A stretch of 64,000 nucleotides of DNA from Drosophila persimilis (GCF_003286085.1 NW_020825331.1:868001-932000); one strand, 5' to 3'; shown: positions 1 to 13,899, counted from the stretch's first letter. The notes: generated by a model from the letters alone, not told the origin. A program made the numbers and translations.

Positions 1-530
1 TGAGTCGCTGGCGAAATGAAAGTGGTAAAATGGCAAATGGAAAGTAGAAAGTAGAAAGTGGAGCGGGGCTCATCCAAGTTTCTTGCCGTTGCCGTTGCCG
101 TTGCCATTGCTGTTGTTGGCGGCTCATCTGACGCTCTGCTCCCCATACATGCCCCTGCCTATGCCTGTGTTTTTTTTTTTTTATTTTTTTTTAGTATGTC
201 ATTGCTAGTTGTTTGTGCAACGCCCGTGAAAAAGAGAGCAACGGAACGCTGAAACGGCTGGGCTGAAATAAATAAAAAAAATACTCGTATTGCTGCTGGA
301 ACAGTAAGGGATCCGGATCCGGATCCGGATCCGGATCCGGCTTAACAGCAGCAACTGCCACAACGATGACCCAAACGCTTTGCTCTGAGGCTTAAGTCTT
401 TCCTTCATTTTGTGTTCATTTCATTTGATATCAGCGCAGAGCAGAGCCGAGCAGAAACCCCCTCAGAACAGGAAGGCTTACGCTTAGTGTAGAGATAGGA
501 GCAGAGATTTAAGGTGTTTCAGTGTTTCGA
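1..530. other. Non-coding stretch with a hexamer microsatellite
   Basis: No gene is seen here. The notable content is a perfect ATCCGG hexamer repeat at 308-340, which creates a ladder of GGATCC sites, and a T-rich run at 171-192. Reading frames across the hexamer give artificial Arg-Ile repeats. Confidence 0.6.
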
Positions 531-762
531 CCTTTCAGCGAGTGAGTCGAGCGAGTAGATACCTTTCTGAATACAGAGATATGACACGACAGAGCATACA
601 TATGGCGAAAGATATGCAGATATTTCTACAGCTTCGGGACTCAATCTCTCCAGCGATTTTCCCCGAATCCACCTTTCAGCGAGTGAGTCGAGCGAGTAGA
701 GACCTGATTTAATGCAGAGATAGGACATGATAGATCAGCAGAGATATCTACAGCTTCGGGAC
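531..762 (+). repeat. Two-copy imperfect tandem repeat
   Basis: The string CCTTTCAGCGAGTGAGTCG starts at 531 and again at 672, and TACAGCTTCGGGAC closes both copies (ending at 640 and 762). The copies are therefore about 110 and 91 bp, with a spacer, at a period of 122-141 bp. Both carry GAGTCGAGCGAGTAG. The repeat resembles no mobile element I know. Confidence 0.75.
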
Positions 763-3700
763 TATTTCCATCTTCCATCTTTCCATCCGCTTACATATAT
801 CTCTCTCTGGATCTCGCTGGATTCCTCTCGCTGAAAGTACTCGTTGGTGCATAGTTCCAGACGCTGCCAGCTCTGCATTTGCTTTCGCTCTACAACGTGC
901 TCGTTCCTCTGTGGCTTCGCCTCCTACTCCAAACAGCACCACAAAAAAAAAAGGTCACGCACTCATCCCCACACTGCCCGCCTCCCAGCGCCCTCCTCCA
1001 CCCGTGAGCGTTTGTCCGTGTTCATTATTGCGGTTAATCTGTTTGTTCTGCTGGGCTCCTTGTTCGGGTTTCACTGACAAAAGTTTACCTAAAAAAAATT
1101 CCATTTTTTTCCCGCCTTCCACTTCACTTTCCTCTTTCCGCCCCCCCTTTTATCTGCGGTACTTTTTCGTTCTTCATTTTTTTTTAATAAGCGTTATAGC
1201 GATGGTCAGGTGTAAGCACAACAAAAAAAAATTAAGAGAATGTGTTGGTCATGAAAATGGGGGGAGATTTTTGGGGCAATCATCTGCCTGGCACGTAGTT
1301 GACATCAAAATAATAACTGAACGCGGCGGCGGGTCGTGAAAGGGGAGGCCACGGAGAAGACGGGCAAAAAGAGTGTGAAACGAAGACGAAGATACTCTTT
1401 GGCGATCCATTCCCCTCCATTGAGGGCCAGGAGGGTAGCCTTCTGCTGCCTGCAACCGCAGATACATAGATGGATTTATTCTGCTTATTCTGGAATCCAG
1501 ACAGGCAAGGACCTGTGTGAGAGGTGGCACATAGGGACCCATAAAAGCTGCCATCGCACACAGACATTGGTTGCTCTTCGTCCCACAATCAACTCCACAG
1601 CCCCAGTGCTTGTTGTTTCTTGTTTTTAATTACAAAAAAAATGCAAAAGCACGAAAATACCGCTGTTTACCAAATTAAAAGCTACTAATTGGAGGAGTTT
1701 TAGGCGTCGCTCGAGTGCCATGCCCCACCACGCCATCCCCATTCCCCCACTCTCTCTACCTTTCTGTCTGCTGCTGAGGCTGGTGGTGGCTCTGAGGGGG
1801 GGTGTCATGGCATAGGAATTATTAATGAAAACAAGTTTTAAGTATGTATCAGCAGGCAGCGGCAGCATCGTTAGCAGTAAAACTGAAAGTCGTCCGGCAA
1901 AAACAAAAAGCGGAAAGGAGATCAAGCCATTCGTATGCGAGAGTGGAAGGACTAGAACGGAAGAACGAGCCTGACACTGAGCCTGAAGAAAGCAGGGCCT
2001 GCCGGCGATCGGGCCTCGGCTGCCCCCTTCTGTCAGATGATCCTTGGTGACCAGGCGGTGACCACATCTCTCGAAACAGGCGCCGCACCGACACTGAAGC
2101 AGTATTTGAAGCAGTAAATTATGCACAGCCAACGGGCGAGGAGGAAAACTCTCTCTCTCTCTCTCTCTCTGGGTGACTAATAAACTCAACTTGGAGCCAG
2201 GCATAAAAAATATCCATGCAAATTAATTAAATATTTACAGTTTAATGACATAAGCCGGTTGGAGGGCGGTACGAGTACGAGTACAGTCGCGTCACAGCGA
2301 GAGGGACAGGGAGAGAGAGAGAGAGAACTTTCCGCTGAATTGCATAAATATGCAAAGGTAAGCATCCTGACCGCGCGGCACCGGCAAGAACGGAACGGAA
2401 TGGAATGGAACCGGGAATGGAATGGCTGGCAAAGCACCGTCTGAATGAGCGGATGAATGACACAGCCGAGACGGAATAGTGGAGCAGGGGAAGGCAGGGG
2501 CAGGGCAACGACGGAACACCCCTGTCCCAATCTCATCTGGAAAATTAAATTAGTGTTAGGGCCGGGCGAAAGGGAGCCTAGAGACGCAGGGGGGAACAGG
2601 TCAAATGGCACAACAAACAGAAACAAATAAACCTTTATGATTGTAATCAAATTTTTGCCTCTTTGCTTCGATGTAGGGCATAATAAATTTAAATCAATGC
2701 CGCAGAGAGAGGGATAGAGAGAAGGGATAGCAGTGGACAAATTTATTTATTTATTTAGGTTCGTTTTTGTTTGTTTCTAATCGAAATTGTTTAGTTTCAA
2801 TGTTGTTATGCTTTAATTTAATAATTAATTATGCTTTGCCCCAGTATTGGGAATTATTTCTGCTGCTCTAAACGATGTAGTAGTGGGGCATGAATCAGGA
2901 GCAGGTTTGTCTGACACATGAATGAATTTGAACGCATAACAATGGTCATAACATTCACGGCACTTTCAGATGAGCGGAATATTCGTACTAAACAGAGGCA
3001 CTTGTACAGGCTTGAACTCCAAAGCCTCATCCCCTGATTAAGGCACTGCTACCTCCCTGTTTTGTTCAGGCTCAATGGCAGGCTCTTTCCGTTCTACGAC
3101 CTTTTCTACCAAAAACTTAAGCTATTCATCCATATTCCAATTATAATTATGCCTCAATTCCAATTGCCGTTGATTTCGTTTATCTCGTAGCTCTTGCGAT
3201 TGAGATTTACAAAATGCGACTGGCTCACACGCACGTTGTCGTTATTTTGTTGGACTTTCGCATGTTTATCGCTTTATTTGCTCGAGGGCCCAATGGCCCA
3301 AAAATTTCGTAAAAATCAAATGTAAGACCAAACTCTTTGTCTGTGCTTTTTGCAATTTATCATTCCACCATCTGCACGTCACCTATCATTCCTCCGCTTC
3401 AGTCCTCAATCACAATCATCCAGCCCCGACCACCCGCCCCATTCTCCGCATTCCACCCATCTCGTTCCCCGTGCTCCCCCGCTTAACCCAATGCAGCCTA
3501 AAATGTTGCACTTGACAACAACAAAGAAAGCAAAATACACAGATAAAAAAGACAAAAAAGCGAGCGTTACGTAAATGAAATACCAAAGAAAAATACCAAA
3601 AATACTTGAACAATGAAAACCCAAAATGGATGAAGAGCAAGGCACAGAAGAGCAGTGGCCGGGGCAGGGGCGGTGGCAGGGGCGGTGGCGGTGGCAGTGG

Positions 3701-5061
3701 CAGGGGCCGTGGGCAATTGGTAGTAGAATGGTAGGAAGAGGTGTGGCACGGCGGGAGGGTTGGTTAGAGCAGAGGGCTAAGCGTTTTTGGGGAAACTTTC
3801 GCCCTGCAGGGCTCAACTTTTAATGGCAAGAGCAAAGAGACAGAGAGACAGAGAGACAAGTGAGAGGCGGAGAGACAGTGAGACAGGAGCGTGGATAGTA
3901 CACATGTTCCAGCTGCGGGTTCCACAAAAGGAGGGGTGGAGAGCGGGCATGGCTCTGTGGCATGCGGCATGTGGCAGGGGGCATGGGGCCCGGGACACGG
4001 GGCACGGGGCACGAGGCGGTAGCATACTTAAGTGCATGTTACCCGAACAATTTACTAGCGTAAGTTGGAAAATTTTTGAATTGGCTGAGAAGCAACAGCA
4101 AAAATACACAAGAAGCGAAAAGCAGCCGAGAGGTAAGGAAAAACTTAAAAGGCAAAAGAAAAGTGGGCAACAGCTCGGGGGGGGGGGACAGTGAAACAGC
4201 TGAGAAAAAGTTAAGAAAGCCTCACAAGAAGTTGAAATGAAGATTTATTTGCCTATTTGCTTATTTATCTTTGGCTCAACTAGAAGGACGCACTCCCCAC
4301 CCGCTCTCCGGCGAAGAGAAATGGTCTGAAAAAGTTACTCAGCGGAAGATCCTGGGCCCGGGATCCCAGGGCAAAGGGAAATTACGTTAAGTACCTTAAA
4401 CTTAACTGTTTGAGTGGGACAGAGCCCCGGCATTTAGGACTATATTTAGGAGAGGAATTTCGCACCGATATCCAAAAATATTTATAGATCGAAGGCGGAA
4501 ATGTGGGGCTTTTCTGTGCATCTACGGCCTCAGCGTCAGCCTCGGCCCCTTGGAGCGCGACCCTTTCTCGAGCAAGAACGATGTCCCATGAAAAGAACTA
4601 GACCTCGGCCTGCCCGGCCGTGCCACGCCACGCCACTCGGTGGTGGCCCACTCGACCACTCTCCACTTGACTTCCCTGAAATGGGCAATTTAATTATACG
4701 GAAATCACACAGAATTCATCTAATTAGTTTGGCGTTTTAATTGCCAGGAGACCACTCGAGGACACTTCACTTCCTGGCTGTGGCACTCTGCCGGCCTCGG
4801 TTATGGCCAGGATGGGGCAGCAGTCACAGCTGATGCCATAAATTATGTCATCTCAGGAGTAGAAAGAGCAGTGGAAGCACCAGTCCACAGGACATTCACT
4901 CCTCTCCAGTGTAGGAGCAGGAGGTGGAGAAGGGGGACGACAGGGAGTCAGGGATATCAATTGTGTTTGGTCCCTGTAAATATTTCAATAATAATTCCTC
5001 TCTTTTCTCGCACACAATTTGTATTATTAAAAAATATCTCCCGCCAGTTGCAGTCCTCTCT
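763..5061. other. Non-coding block, no gene recognised
   Basis: Open frames here are short and follow simple sequence. Visible content: a (CT) run near 2150-2170, a GA run at 2309-2326, GGAAT-rich sequence at 2395-2430, a G-rich simple stretch at 3655-3710, and a GGCACGGGG-type degenerate repeat at 3960-4015. Nothing has the codon structure or protein similarity of an exon. Confidence 0.5.
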
Positions 5062-5130
5062 CTGTATCTGTATCTGTATCTGTATCTGTATCTGTAGCGG
5101 TATCTGCAGCTGTATCTGTATCTGTATCTG
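5062..5130 (+). repeat. (TGTATC)n hexanucleotide microsatellite
   Basis: TGTATC units run in two blocks interrupted by a short GCGG/CAGC-containing segment. The reverse strand would read Arg-Tyr repeats, which accounts for the open frame there. Confidence 0.85.
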
Positions 5131-5590
5131 CAAGTGTGTATTTCCGTGTCTCGGCATCCTCTCATTCTCAGTTGCATTCTTTTTACCGTGTCCTGGCGGC
5201 TCCCTGTCTCCGGCTGGCTTAACACACAGCCATCGCGATGCCAATTGACATTTCTTTCGTTTGCTTTTGTCCTACGTAATTGGCCAATGCAGAACAAAAA
5301 ACGAATACAACGAATACTGAAAATATATAAGAGGATATAGAGGATCTCAGGTTGCAGGCAGCACGTTGCAGGTTGCACGCTGCACGTTGCAGGATTTCAA
5401 ATAAGCTGAGTAAGAACTCTTCTCACAGAGTACAGAGAGCAGAGCCAATTAAGAGCCTGAGAATGCAGAATGCAAGTCCTTCAATCGGAGTCCGACCGAT
5501 TCATTCCCAACGGAGGCATTCAGTCCCCCCCCTCCCCAAAAAATCGTGTCTTCCTGCAGTTCTTTGCCTTTGATGGACACCCGCCACACA

Positions 5591-5606
5591 TCGGGGTCAC
5601 CAGCTT
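5591..5606 (+). repeat. Outlying copy of the TCGGGGTCACCAGCT repeat
   Basis: The 16-mer TCGGGGTCACCAGCTT is identical in its core to the copies at 7,355-7,738. About 80 bp downstream is GTCGCTATTTATTT, which matches GTCACTATTTATTT after the copy at 7,550. The shared element is therefore longer than the 16-mer. Confidence 0.6.
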
Positions 5607-7354
5607 AAAGAGTCTCTGCTCAACTGGTCGGTCTATGCCCCCGATCCATAAAATAATACATATCTCTGTCGCTATTTATTTCAAATACAAATGTTAATCG
5701 CTTTTGGGAAACAGAATTGCTTCTCGCTTTGATGTATCCGCACTCGTGGCTCCACAAAAATTCCTCCGAGCTTAAAATTTATTTATAGAAATGTTAAATT
5801 CATTTCACATCAAATGGAATTGGTCTCGCAGCCAAATCAAAAATATATAAAATGCCATGTATGTGAATGGTTTAGTTTTACGATGGGAGGAGGGGAAATG
5901 TGTACGCTCTGCTTTTCAACTGAAGCGGAAGCCAAAGGGTAAAAACTCTAAGGCCCATCGAAGCTTATAAACCAAAACGAAGATTCATTCATTCCCCAGC
6001 AGATGATGGTTGGATAACAACTTTGACGTTTGATGAGCTTCCAAGTAAAAGATGTTTTTTAATATTTTACACACACACTCGGCAGGACACCCACGCGCAC
6101 GAGGCAAAGGAGGGAAAGGCACACACTGTTGAAGCACTTTCAGTTTAGTTAAAAGTTCTGTAAAGACCGAAAAACGCCACTCAAAGTGCCAAATTTCACG
6201 CCACTTGAAGGATCAGCCTCCCGGAGGCGGGGGAACGGCTAAGCGGGTAGCTGACTTTTAATCCTTTTTGCATTTCGCGCTGTGCAGCGTAAAAAGCATC
6301 GTTAAATAAACATGAGCATATGAATGTATGATTGCCTCAAACCCCAGCAGATGCTCCAGCCGCTGGCTACTGGCTACTGGCTCCTGGCTCCTGCCTCCTG
6401 CCTCCTGCCTCCTGCATTTCCCCACTCAGGTAGCGATAAAGTTTATGGCCAAAGCTGTAACTACCGCTCCGCCAGAAGCAGGAGCAACACCAGCTCCAGA
6501 CACTCCTGTTGCCAGCCCCTTGTACGCACTCTTTTTAATTTAGCCAACCTGCCTTTTTGGATTGAAAACTTTTCCTTTGGCCATACAACAAGCGAAGGAG
6601 AACAACAGAGCGGCAAAGGATCGATGTTTTGGATACCCTCGAGGCGCTTTTGTTGCCATGGCGGCTCTATAGTTCGCCGAACCAACCGATTTGGCTGTAA
6701 TTCTGTCTAATGACAGATATTTCAGGCCAAGTTTCTTCAACTTTTAATTATAATTGAAACACCTTCTTGGAGAGGGTATATATGCATGTATATGGAAAAC
6801 AATACCGCGGCTGGGGAGAAAAGGAATCATCTGAATGAGAAACAGCCGCGCCAGAATCAGAAGACCAAAACGAAGAGTGAACGAAGAAAAGAATCAAGTT
6901 TTTAGCCTCAACTTCAGTTTAGTTTTCAGTTTTCAACTTCAAAAACTTTCAGTTTGTTTGGCCAATTAAAATTGTGAAATATATTTGTCATGACTCCTCC
7001 TCCTCCTGCGCCTTCTACTTGGCCATATATTTCCTCCCTCCCGGGGAAGCTCCCCCATGGAAAACTCCATCTCTGATTTCCTATCTCCATCTCTTTTAAT
7101 AAGCAAATGCAAATGTCACCCGCTGCCTGCTCGGCTGCTAAATAAATGGCCAAATTGATTTATGTAGCGAGTCAGGAACAGAACGAGAGACACAGCCCGA
7201 GACAGAGACCAACGGCAGTCGCGCAGCGAGTCTTATATTGGAGAGGGTGGATGGTGCTGCGGTGGAGCTGCGGTTAATATGTTGTCAATTTATGCGACCA
7301 TCTTTAGTTACAGTCTGAGAGTGAGGACTGAGAACATGAGTTCATCGTTCAAGA

Positions 7355-7738
7355 TCGGGGTCACCAGCTCCCATTTATCAAAAGAAAAAGAGGTCGCAAG
7401 ATCGTACACGGAGTATCTTAAGGTTATCTTATGGTATCTTCATCTATTTATCCGCAAATAAAGATCGGGGTCACCAGCTCAAATTTATCAACAGAAAAAG
7501 AGGCCACATCATCGGGGTCACCAGCTTAAAAGAAAGAGGGGTCACAGGATCGGGGTCACCACCTCAAAATTATCTTTAAAAATAAGTCACTATTTATTTT
7601 CCATTGTACTTGTGGGACACGAAAACCTGAAGGTATACCGGGCTCCATCTGTGTCACCAAAAAGAGCATTTTTGGAGTCGAAGGAAGTCTGCGACTTAAT
7701 TTTTCAATTCAAAGAGAGATTCCGCTTCGGGGTCACCA
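7355..7738 (+). repeat. Cluster of TCGGGGTCACCA repeat copies
   Basis: TCGGGGTCACC occurs at 7355, 7465, 7512, 7550 and 7727; the first three continue as AGCT. The first two share longer flanks (TTTATCAA, AGAAAAAGAGG). A weaker GGGGTCAC lies at 7538. The spacing is irregular (110, 47, 38 and 177 bp), so this is a decayed repeat cluster rather than a clean satellite. GGTCACC is a near-palindrome and resembles half-sites bound by nuclear receptors, but function is not shown. Confidence 0.65.
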
Positions 7739-10700
7739 AAAATTAGCTTTCCGCTTAACAGACTGCCGCATTTCGGGGCTACTAAGCCCAACATTTCGTT
7801 TCCATGAAATAAAACATATTGAGATTGGAAATGGAGTGGAATGAAATCTAATATCAATCTTATATAACCTACCCTCTCACTATCTCTCTCACACGATGTT
7901 CTGTTCCGCCATTGCCTGTCTTTTCCCTTCTCTTTCCTTTTCTTTCCTTTCCTTTGCTTTGCTTTCCTTCCATCGTTTCGTTTCCTTTGCCATTTTTTTG
8001 GGGCCAGATAAATGCCGGCGCTGTCCTGTTCTCTTCGCGTGTCCTTATTTATGGTCCTATGCCTGCGAAGCTTCGCTGTATCAGTAGTGTTCGTATGTGT
8101 GTGTGTCGGTGGGTGGCTGGGCCTCGTTTCACATCTTTATTAAAGAGTGGGGCCATAGTTTTTAATAAAAATTCATCCAACACTCGCAGAGAGAGAAGTA
8201 GAGCCTCCTACTTGCAACCCGCAAAAAACTTCCATCTTTTTTTCACTTAATTTATGTACTACGGCAAAAGAAGGATACACTCCATGGAGTGCCCGGGAGG
8301 GGGGTTACCCTAATAGTTTTTAACTTAAATAGGAAATAGGAGAAGCGAAATGAAGAGAGAACAACGTAGGAATACCTTGGTCAAAAAGGACGTAGGCGAA
8401 GATGATGACGATGAGGACAATGTCTCTTCCTCTCTCTCTCTCTATCTATCTTACGCTCCACTATCGCCTGCAACTATCTCTTTCTGCCACTAGTACGTGT
8501 CTGTGTGTGTGTGAGTGAGTGAGTAAGTGTTGGCGTCTTGGAGGCGGCTTCTTTTTGGACCACAACCAGGGCGGCTGTTGAGTCGTTTATGCTGTTGTTG
8601 CTGCTTTACAATCTCAGCCAGCATCTCTCACTTAGCCATAGTTCCTTCGTCCTTCCAGCCCTCTTTTAGCCTCCTTTTTCGCCCACCCTCGCCACCCCCT
8701 CTGGTATATGGCTTATTTTATCGGTCTGAAATAGTGGGTTGCTTGTGGCTCTCGTCGTGTGTCGATATTTTATTTTTATTTGAAAAAATCAATTTATGGG
8801 CTCTTTTGCAATAAACGATTTCTCTTTTATTTGTCTTCCTCATCGTCGTCGTCGCCGTCGTCATCCTAGTTGTAGTCCTAGTGCTTGTCGGGGGCTGGGG
8901 TTCCTTTGGTTTATGGCCGGCATATCCTTATAATATTTCCTATAGTTGTCATCAGCATCAGCCTCCATTATTCATTGTATCTCGTATGCCGTGGAAGATG
9001 GAAGCATACGTATGCGGTGGGGGGAGCGGCGTATGCCCGCCTGATTCATTTTTTACTAAAGAAATACTAAAGAAGCAGGCGGCAGGAGCATCGCAGGAGC
9101 CAGAAGGAAGTCTGGTTTCCCTTCCGAGAACACACACAAAAAGAAGTTGCAAGGTCCTGCTCCCCAGCACACACCTTAGACAATATTCATTTTTGGGCAC
9201 ACAACTATTTGCATATGAAGTCAGCAAAGTGCAACGGGGCGGATGATTGATAAATGAGGATTGTGTGCCACCGGGAATCGAAATGGAAACGAACAGATAT
9301 TCCGCAGCAGAACATGAGTGAAGTACGTAATAGAAGAATATAATACGATACGAAAAGGATGAACGTTTAAGTGTATAGAGGAGGCAGCATAGGAGTACAC
9401 AAAAGGGCGCACATTTCCATGATGTTTCGAGCTTAAAGACAATCAAATAAGTTCCCCATGGAATGGCACCATTTTTGATGCCTTTCTTGCAGTTTCTATC
9501 CCTGAAAAAGATACATCTGTATAGTTCTTTGGGTGATTCTTTCCACTGAGTTGTTTCTGGCCAGGGCATAGCCAAGTGAAAAATTTAAATCGCGCATACG
9601 CCGCATTGGCCATCCCATTATTTGCACTTACAACTCCTTCTCCTAAATCGCCTCTCAGCCTGCTTTCCTTCTCCGTTCTCCTTTCTCCTGATGATTGTTT
9701 GTTTGTATTTCTCTCCCAGAGGCAGAGGGAGAGCCGTGGAGTGCTGTGGATTGTGTGGAGCGTGTGTTTCGCTATAGTTTCTGGCGGTTGTGTTTCACTT
9801 TGTTGGATTTTTATTGTTACTTTTTATGTGCCGTATACAAGTTTTTATTCTCTGCTTTATATAGTATTTTATCTTCCACCCCCAAGCCTTTGTCTACCCC
9901 TACCCCACCCCCTCCTTCTATATATATTTTTTGCGCAGCAAAAACTTTCATTTTATTTATTTCCCTACTTGCAAGTGCCTCTGCCTGTGCCACGCCCCAC
10001 CACAACGGATTCAAATGGAAATTTTCCCGGGATACGGAATTGAATGGAGGAACAGTTTTCAACCATCAGCCACAGCATTTTTTTTTGTTTTCGCGCTCGT
10101 CTACAGCCGATAATTTATGAACTTGTCAAATGTCTGTCCCCCTAGAAATTTATTCATGCTTCACAAAAAAAAAAAAAAAAAACCCCCCACTTCCATTTTA
10201 TGGCATTCCATGCCAATTATTTCAGTGCGTTTCCGACTCTCGCGCAAACAAATTAAGTTTACACCAGACAAAAGGGGCAGCGGGATGGCCAAAGTCAAAG
10301 GTACAGTCCACACAGGCCCCAAAAAACATACTCCTCTGAAGGAATACTACGGGAAACTATGGATTCGTTGGATATAGTCCATGGTTTGGGTTCCTTATCG
10401 AAGGTCCCTTGATATGTCTTGGAGAAAACATCCGATTCGAGCCGATACTAAGGTCAGATATGACAGTTATACGCTGGGTTACGGGGTCAATCCAATTTGC
10501 GGCTGCCAACTCTTTCGCTTTTGGAATTGCAATTATTTCTGTTTCTGTTTATTCAATTTCCATTTCGATTTTCCAGTCCCCTGTACCGCCAGTCCCCAGC
10601 TGTTTGTTCGTTAATTTTAATGTGGAAAACGCAGCCCCCCTGCCGCTAGCCACCCGCCACCTGGCCCCTGCCCCCCGCCCGGCTCCCTTCTGACATATTT

Positions 10701-10787
10701 GTGATCTATCAAAAAGCAATTCACTCAACCATCAACCATCAACCATCAGCATTCATTTGGATTCAACCCTGCCGCACAGTCATCCAT

Positions 10788-10788
<1 letters not shown>
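7739..10788. other. Non-coding block, no gene recognised
   Basis: The block contains pyrimidine-rich low-complexity sequence at 7900-8000, a short GAT/GAC run near 8400, CT and GTGT/GAGT runs at 8430-8525, and an A-run near 10166-10182. The open frames read as Phe/Ser/Pro- or Lys-rich products of simple sequence and look like no known protein. Confidence 0.5.
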
Positions 10789-10818
<30 letters not shown>

Positions 10819-10856
10819 TCCGACCATCCATCTATCAATCAATCAATCAATCATTA
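10789..10856 (+). repeat. Compound tetranucleotide microsatellite
   Basis: A run of CAGC/CCAG tetramers passes into CATC and then AATC tetramers, followed by ordinary sequence. It is a compound microsatellite with no gene content. Confidence 0.85.
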
Positions 10857-10960
10857 TGCTCATAAAAATTAGCAACATGCACCGAAACGGCTGAAACGGC
10901 AGAAACGGTAAACGGAACAAATGAAATGGCAACCTTTTTGTTTGCTCCGTGGCCTGCCCT

Positions 10961-10974
10961 CCCCCCCCCCCCCC
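10961..10974 (+). repeat. Poly(C) tract, 14 C
   Basis: An uninterrupted run of 14 C. It is one of ten long G or C homopolymers in the window. Confidence 0.8.
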
Positions 10975-11439
10975 TACGCCCCTCTTCAAGCCGCAAAAAT
11001 GTTTGCATTCAAAATAATTACAACAAGCATTTCTGTGCAACATATGTATATTGGTGCAACATATTTCTGAGAGACAGACTCGTAAAATGTGGCTCCACGG
11101 GGCGTATGCGCAACTCCCAAGATTATGGCCAGGGCCCTCAGGGCCCTCAGGGCGTCCCCTGGGCGACAATACGCCATAAAAATTCATAAAAAAAAAAAAC
11201 AAAAAACTGTAAAGCACGCACATATGCCCCGCCAATGAAGGGGTGAACAGATCTACCACATTTGCCCCGAAATTACTTACCCCTTGGAATAGCGGGGGTC
11301 GCTACCGGAATTTCCCCTCCGAAAAATTGGGTTAAAAAACGTATAAAAATGAATGCCAGATGCAGAACTTCAATTGTCAAAAATTGTTCAACTTTTGACG
11401 ATTGTCCTTTTTTTATAAGAATTTTATTTTGTATTTTGT

Positions 11440-11905
11440 ATTAAAAAACAATATCACTGATACTCTAGAGTCTAGACGATGAAAATAAATTATATAGAAT
11501 TTGGAAAAAAATATAGAAAAAATTAAAAAAAAAAACATATTTAAATTAAAGTGGCAATTTTAAATATAATTTACATGTTTTTAATACGCTCCACTTTAAA
11601 ATAAATTTAATTTATTAAATTTGTGGCAAATATATTTAATTTAAATACGAAATACGAAAAATATATTTATTTATTATAAATAAATTTAAAAAAAATTAAA
11701 TTAGATTAGAAAAATTACATTAAATTAAAAAAATTTATTAAATAAAAAAAAATTAATTAAATTAAAAAAATTTAAATCAATGAAAATGTTAAATTAAATA
11801 AATAAATTAAATAAAATTACAATAATAAATTAAATTAAAAAAAAATAAAATAGAAAAATTTAATTTAATTAAATCTAAATCTTTTAAACAAAATATTAAT
11901 ATATT
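11440..11905. other. Strongly AT-rich block
   Basis: Nearly pure A and T, built from AAATT/TTTAA words such as AAATTAAATT. No open frame of any size and no element ends are seen. It may be spacer or a scaffold-attachment-like region, but nothing in the sequence decides this. Confidence 0.6.
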
Positions 11906-13899
11906 TTTCCCCTTCTCTTTTGTTCCTTGGGCGAAATTGATGGCATTTTGTCATCCAAGAATGCGACACAAACTCCCTGGAAATCCCAGATATTTTCCAC
12001 CGAAAATCAAATGTTTAAACTGACAAAACAAGGCATATTTATAATCCATCTTAGAGCCATTTCCAGCACCATTCCCCCACTCCGCCCACTCCTGGGCGAC
12101 ACCTTTCGTGAACAACAAAGTTTTTATTTGGAATCAAGAGGAGATTTCATTTCATTTGATTTGATTTGATTTTATTCGTTTTATTTCGTCTATTGTTTGG
12201 ACCGTGTTAACCACATGTGGGGGAGGAAAATGGGGGCGTGTGTGTGTGGGCGTGGAACTGTTGGGAAAATCTTACAAGCCGCTGAGTGACACGCACAGTG
12301 GTGGGGCGGGGGAGGGATGGGGGGTGGGGTCGGTGTGGGGGGAGGGGGAAAACATCTCTTGAATGTTTGTTTTATAAACGAACTTTTTTATTGCCACAAA
12401 GTGGCAAGCGACAAGCCAGAAAATGCCCCAACACAAGCCGCATGCGGTGGAAGGTGCGGCGGGGATTGATTTCGAGTGTGAGGCAAACTTTTATGGGGTT
12501 AACATTGTTGTTGTTGTTGTTGTTGTTGTTTTTCGAATGCAGTTTTATTTTATAGATTATTTATTTAATGCCTACCGCCGCAGATATTCCCCCTCTCTGG
12601 GCTCCTCCTCATTTCCTGTGTCTCTCCGCCCACCCATGATGCCTCCTTCTCCGGGAAATCGGAAGTGTTTTCCCCATTCCCACCCCCTCGTGGTGTATGG
12701 GGCGGGGGAACTCTTTGATTTGATTAGTGCTACGACCCAAACCCCCCCTTAACTGATTGCTCCATGAATGAGAGACCCAATGAATGGGCCACAAAGAAGA
12801 AGCAAAAAAAAAAAAAAAAAAAAGAAAAATGTTTGCCCTCCTCCACCTTCATTTTTATGATTTTTCTTCTTTTTTTTTTCTCTACCAATTTTTGAGCAAC
12901 GAAATTGATTTGGCTTCGTCAGCATTTTCCGATGTGTGTGTACAAACGGGGGGGAAATACATATATGTTGGGGAATGCTGCTGCTGCTGCTGGAATTAGC
13001 TTGTTTCCTGAGCTGTCGCTGTCGCTGTCGCTGTGGATGGGGCCAACATGTGCCACGGCATTCGATTCGCCCAGCTCCCAAATTGAGTTACGAAAGTGGA
13101 ATGATGTTAATGAAGCTCCAGCAGCAGCAGCAGCAGGAGCTCCACTCCGAGTGCATCCAGGTCCAGGTCCAGGCCATGTCCGAGTGTGGGGTAAATTTTT
13201 TTTTTGATTTTCCACTTATATTTCCACCCAAAAGTTGCGTCTTCTTTTGGGGGCAAGTGGTGCATCCATTGAAAGATATCCACTCTGTTAATACCACTAT
13301 ACCCTTCTGTCCTTCTACCCTTCTCCCTTCGCGGCCATTTATCACCTCCTTTATTCATTAGACACTCATTAGTCAGAGCCAACGACTCGCAATGATCTAT
13401 GTATTCAGGATTCGGGATTGCAACCACTTATGGTCTCTGCTTTCCTTACTCGTTAAGCGACTCATTAAGAAATCATTTTTCCATCCAAAAATCCATAAAT
13501 ACTACGACACCTGACCCCTCGATGATGTGGATGTGAAAAAAAAAAACTCACCTTGATTTTCTGTTCCGCCTATTTTTGCTGCTCCATTTGTGGCACTAAA
13601 CTTTTCGTTTGATTTCGCGCACTTAAATGTGGTTTTCGAACGCGTGTTCCATTTATTTGCGATGATCTTCACTCAGAGTCATTTTCGGGCCACAAGCCAC
13701 AAGGTCGAAGGTCCCCTCGCTCGCCCACTCGATGCTGTAATTTCTTTTTTATTGTTTTGTTTTGTTTTGTTTTGTTTTGTCTTTTTTGGAGCCTTCTAAT
13801 TGTTATTGATTTTCGTTGAATTGTTGTTTTTGTTTTGGTTGTGGTTTTGCCTTTGGTTTGATGTTTTTTGTTTTCTTTGTTTTGTTTGTGTTTTTCATT
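11906..13899. other. Non-coding block with trinucleotide and homopolymer runs
   Basis: The block holds (TTG)n at 12504-12532, an A-run at 12807-12823, a short GCT run near 12980, GTCGCT repeats at 13014-13032, a CAG run near 13122-13137 and (TTTTG)n at 13755-13780. The frames through these encode homopolymeric Leu, Ala or Gln and are not convincing exons. Confidence 0.5.

Noticed and set aside
5372-5391. 20-bp word also found at 58384-58403
   Set aside because: It is built from GTTGCA/GCTGCACG simple sequence, so the match across 53 kb is probably slippage-derived coincidence.
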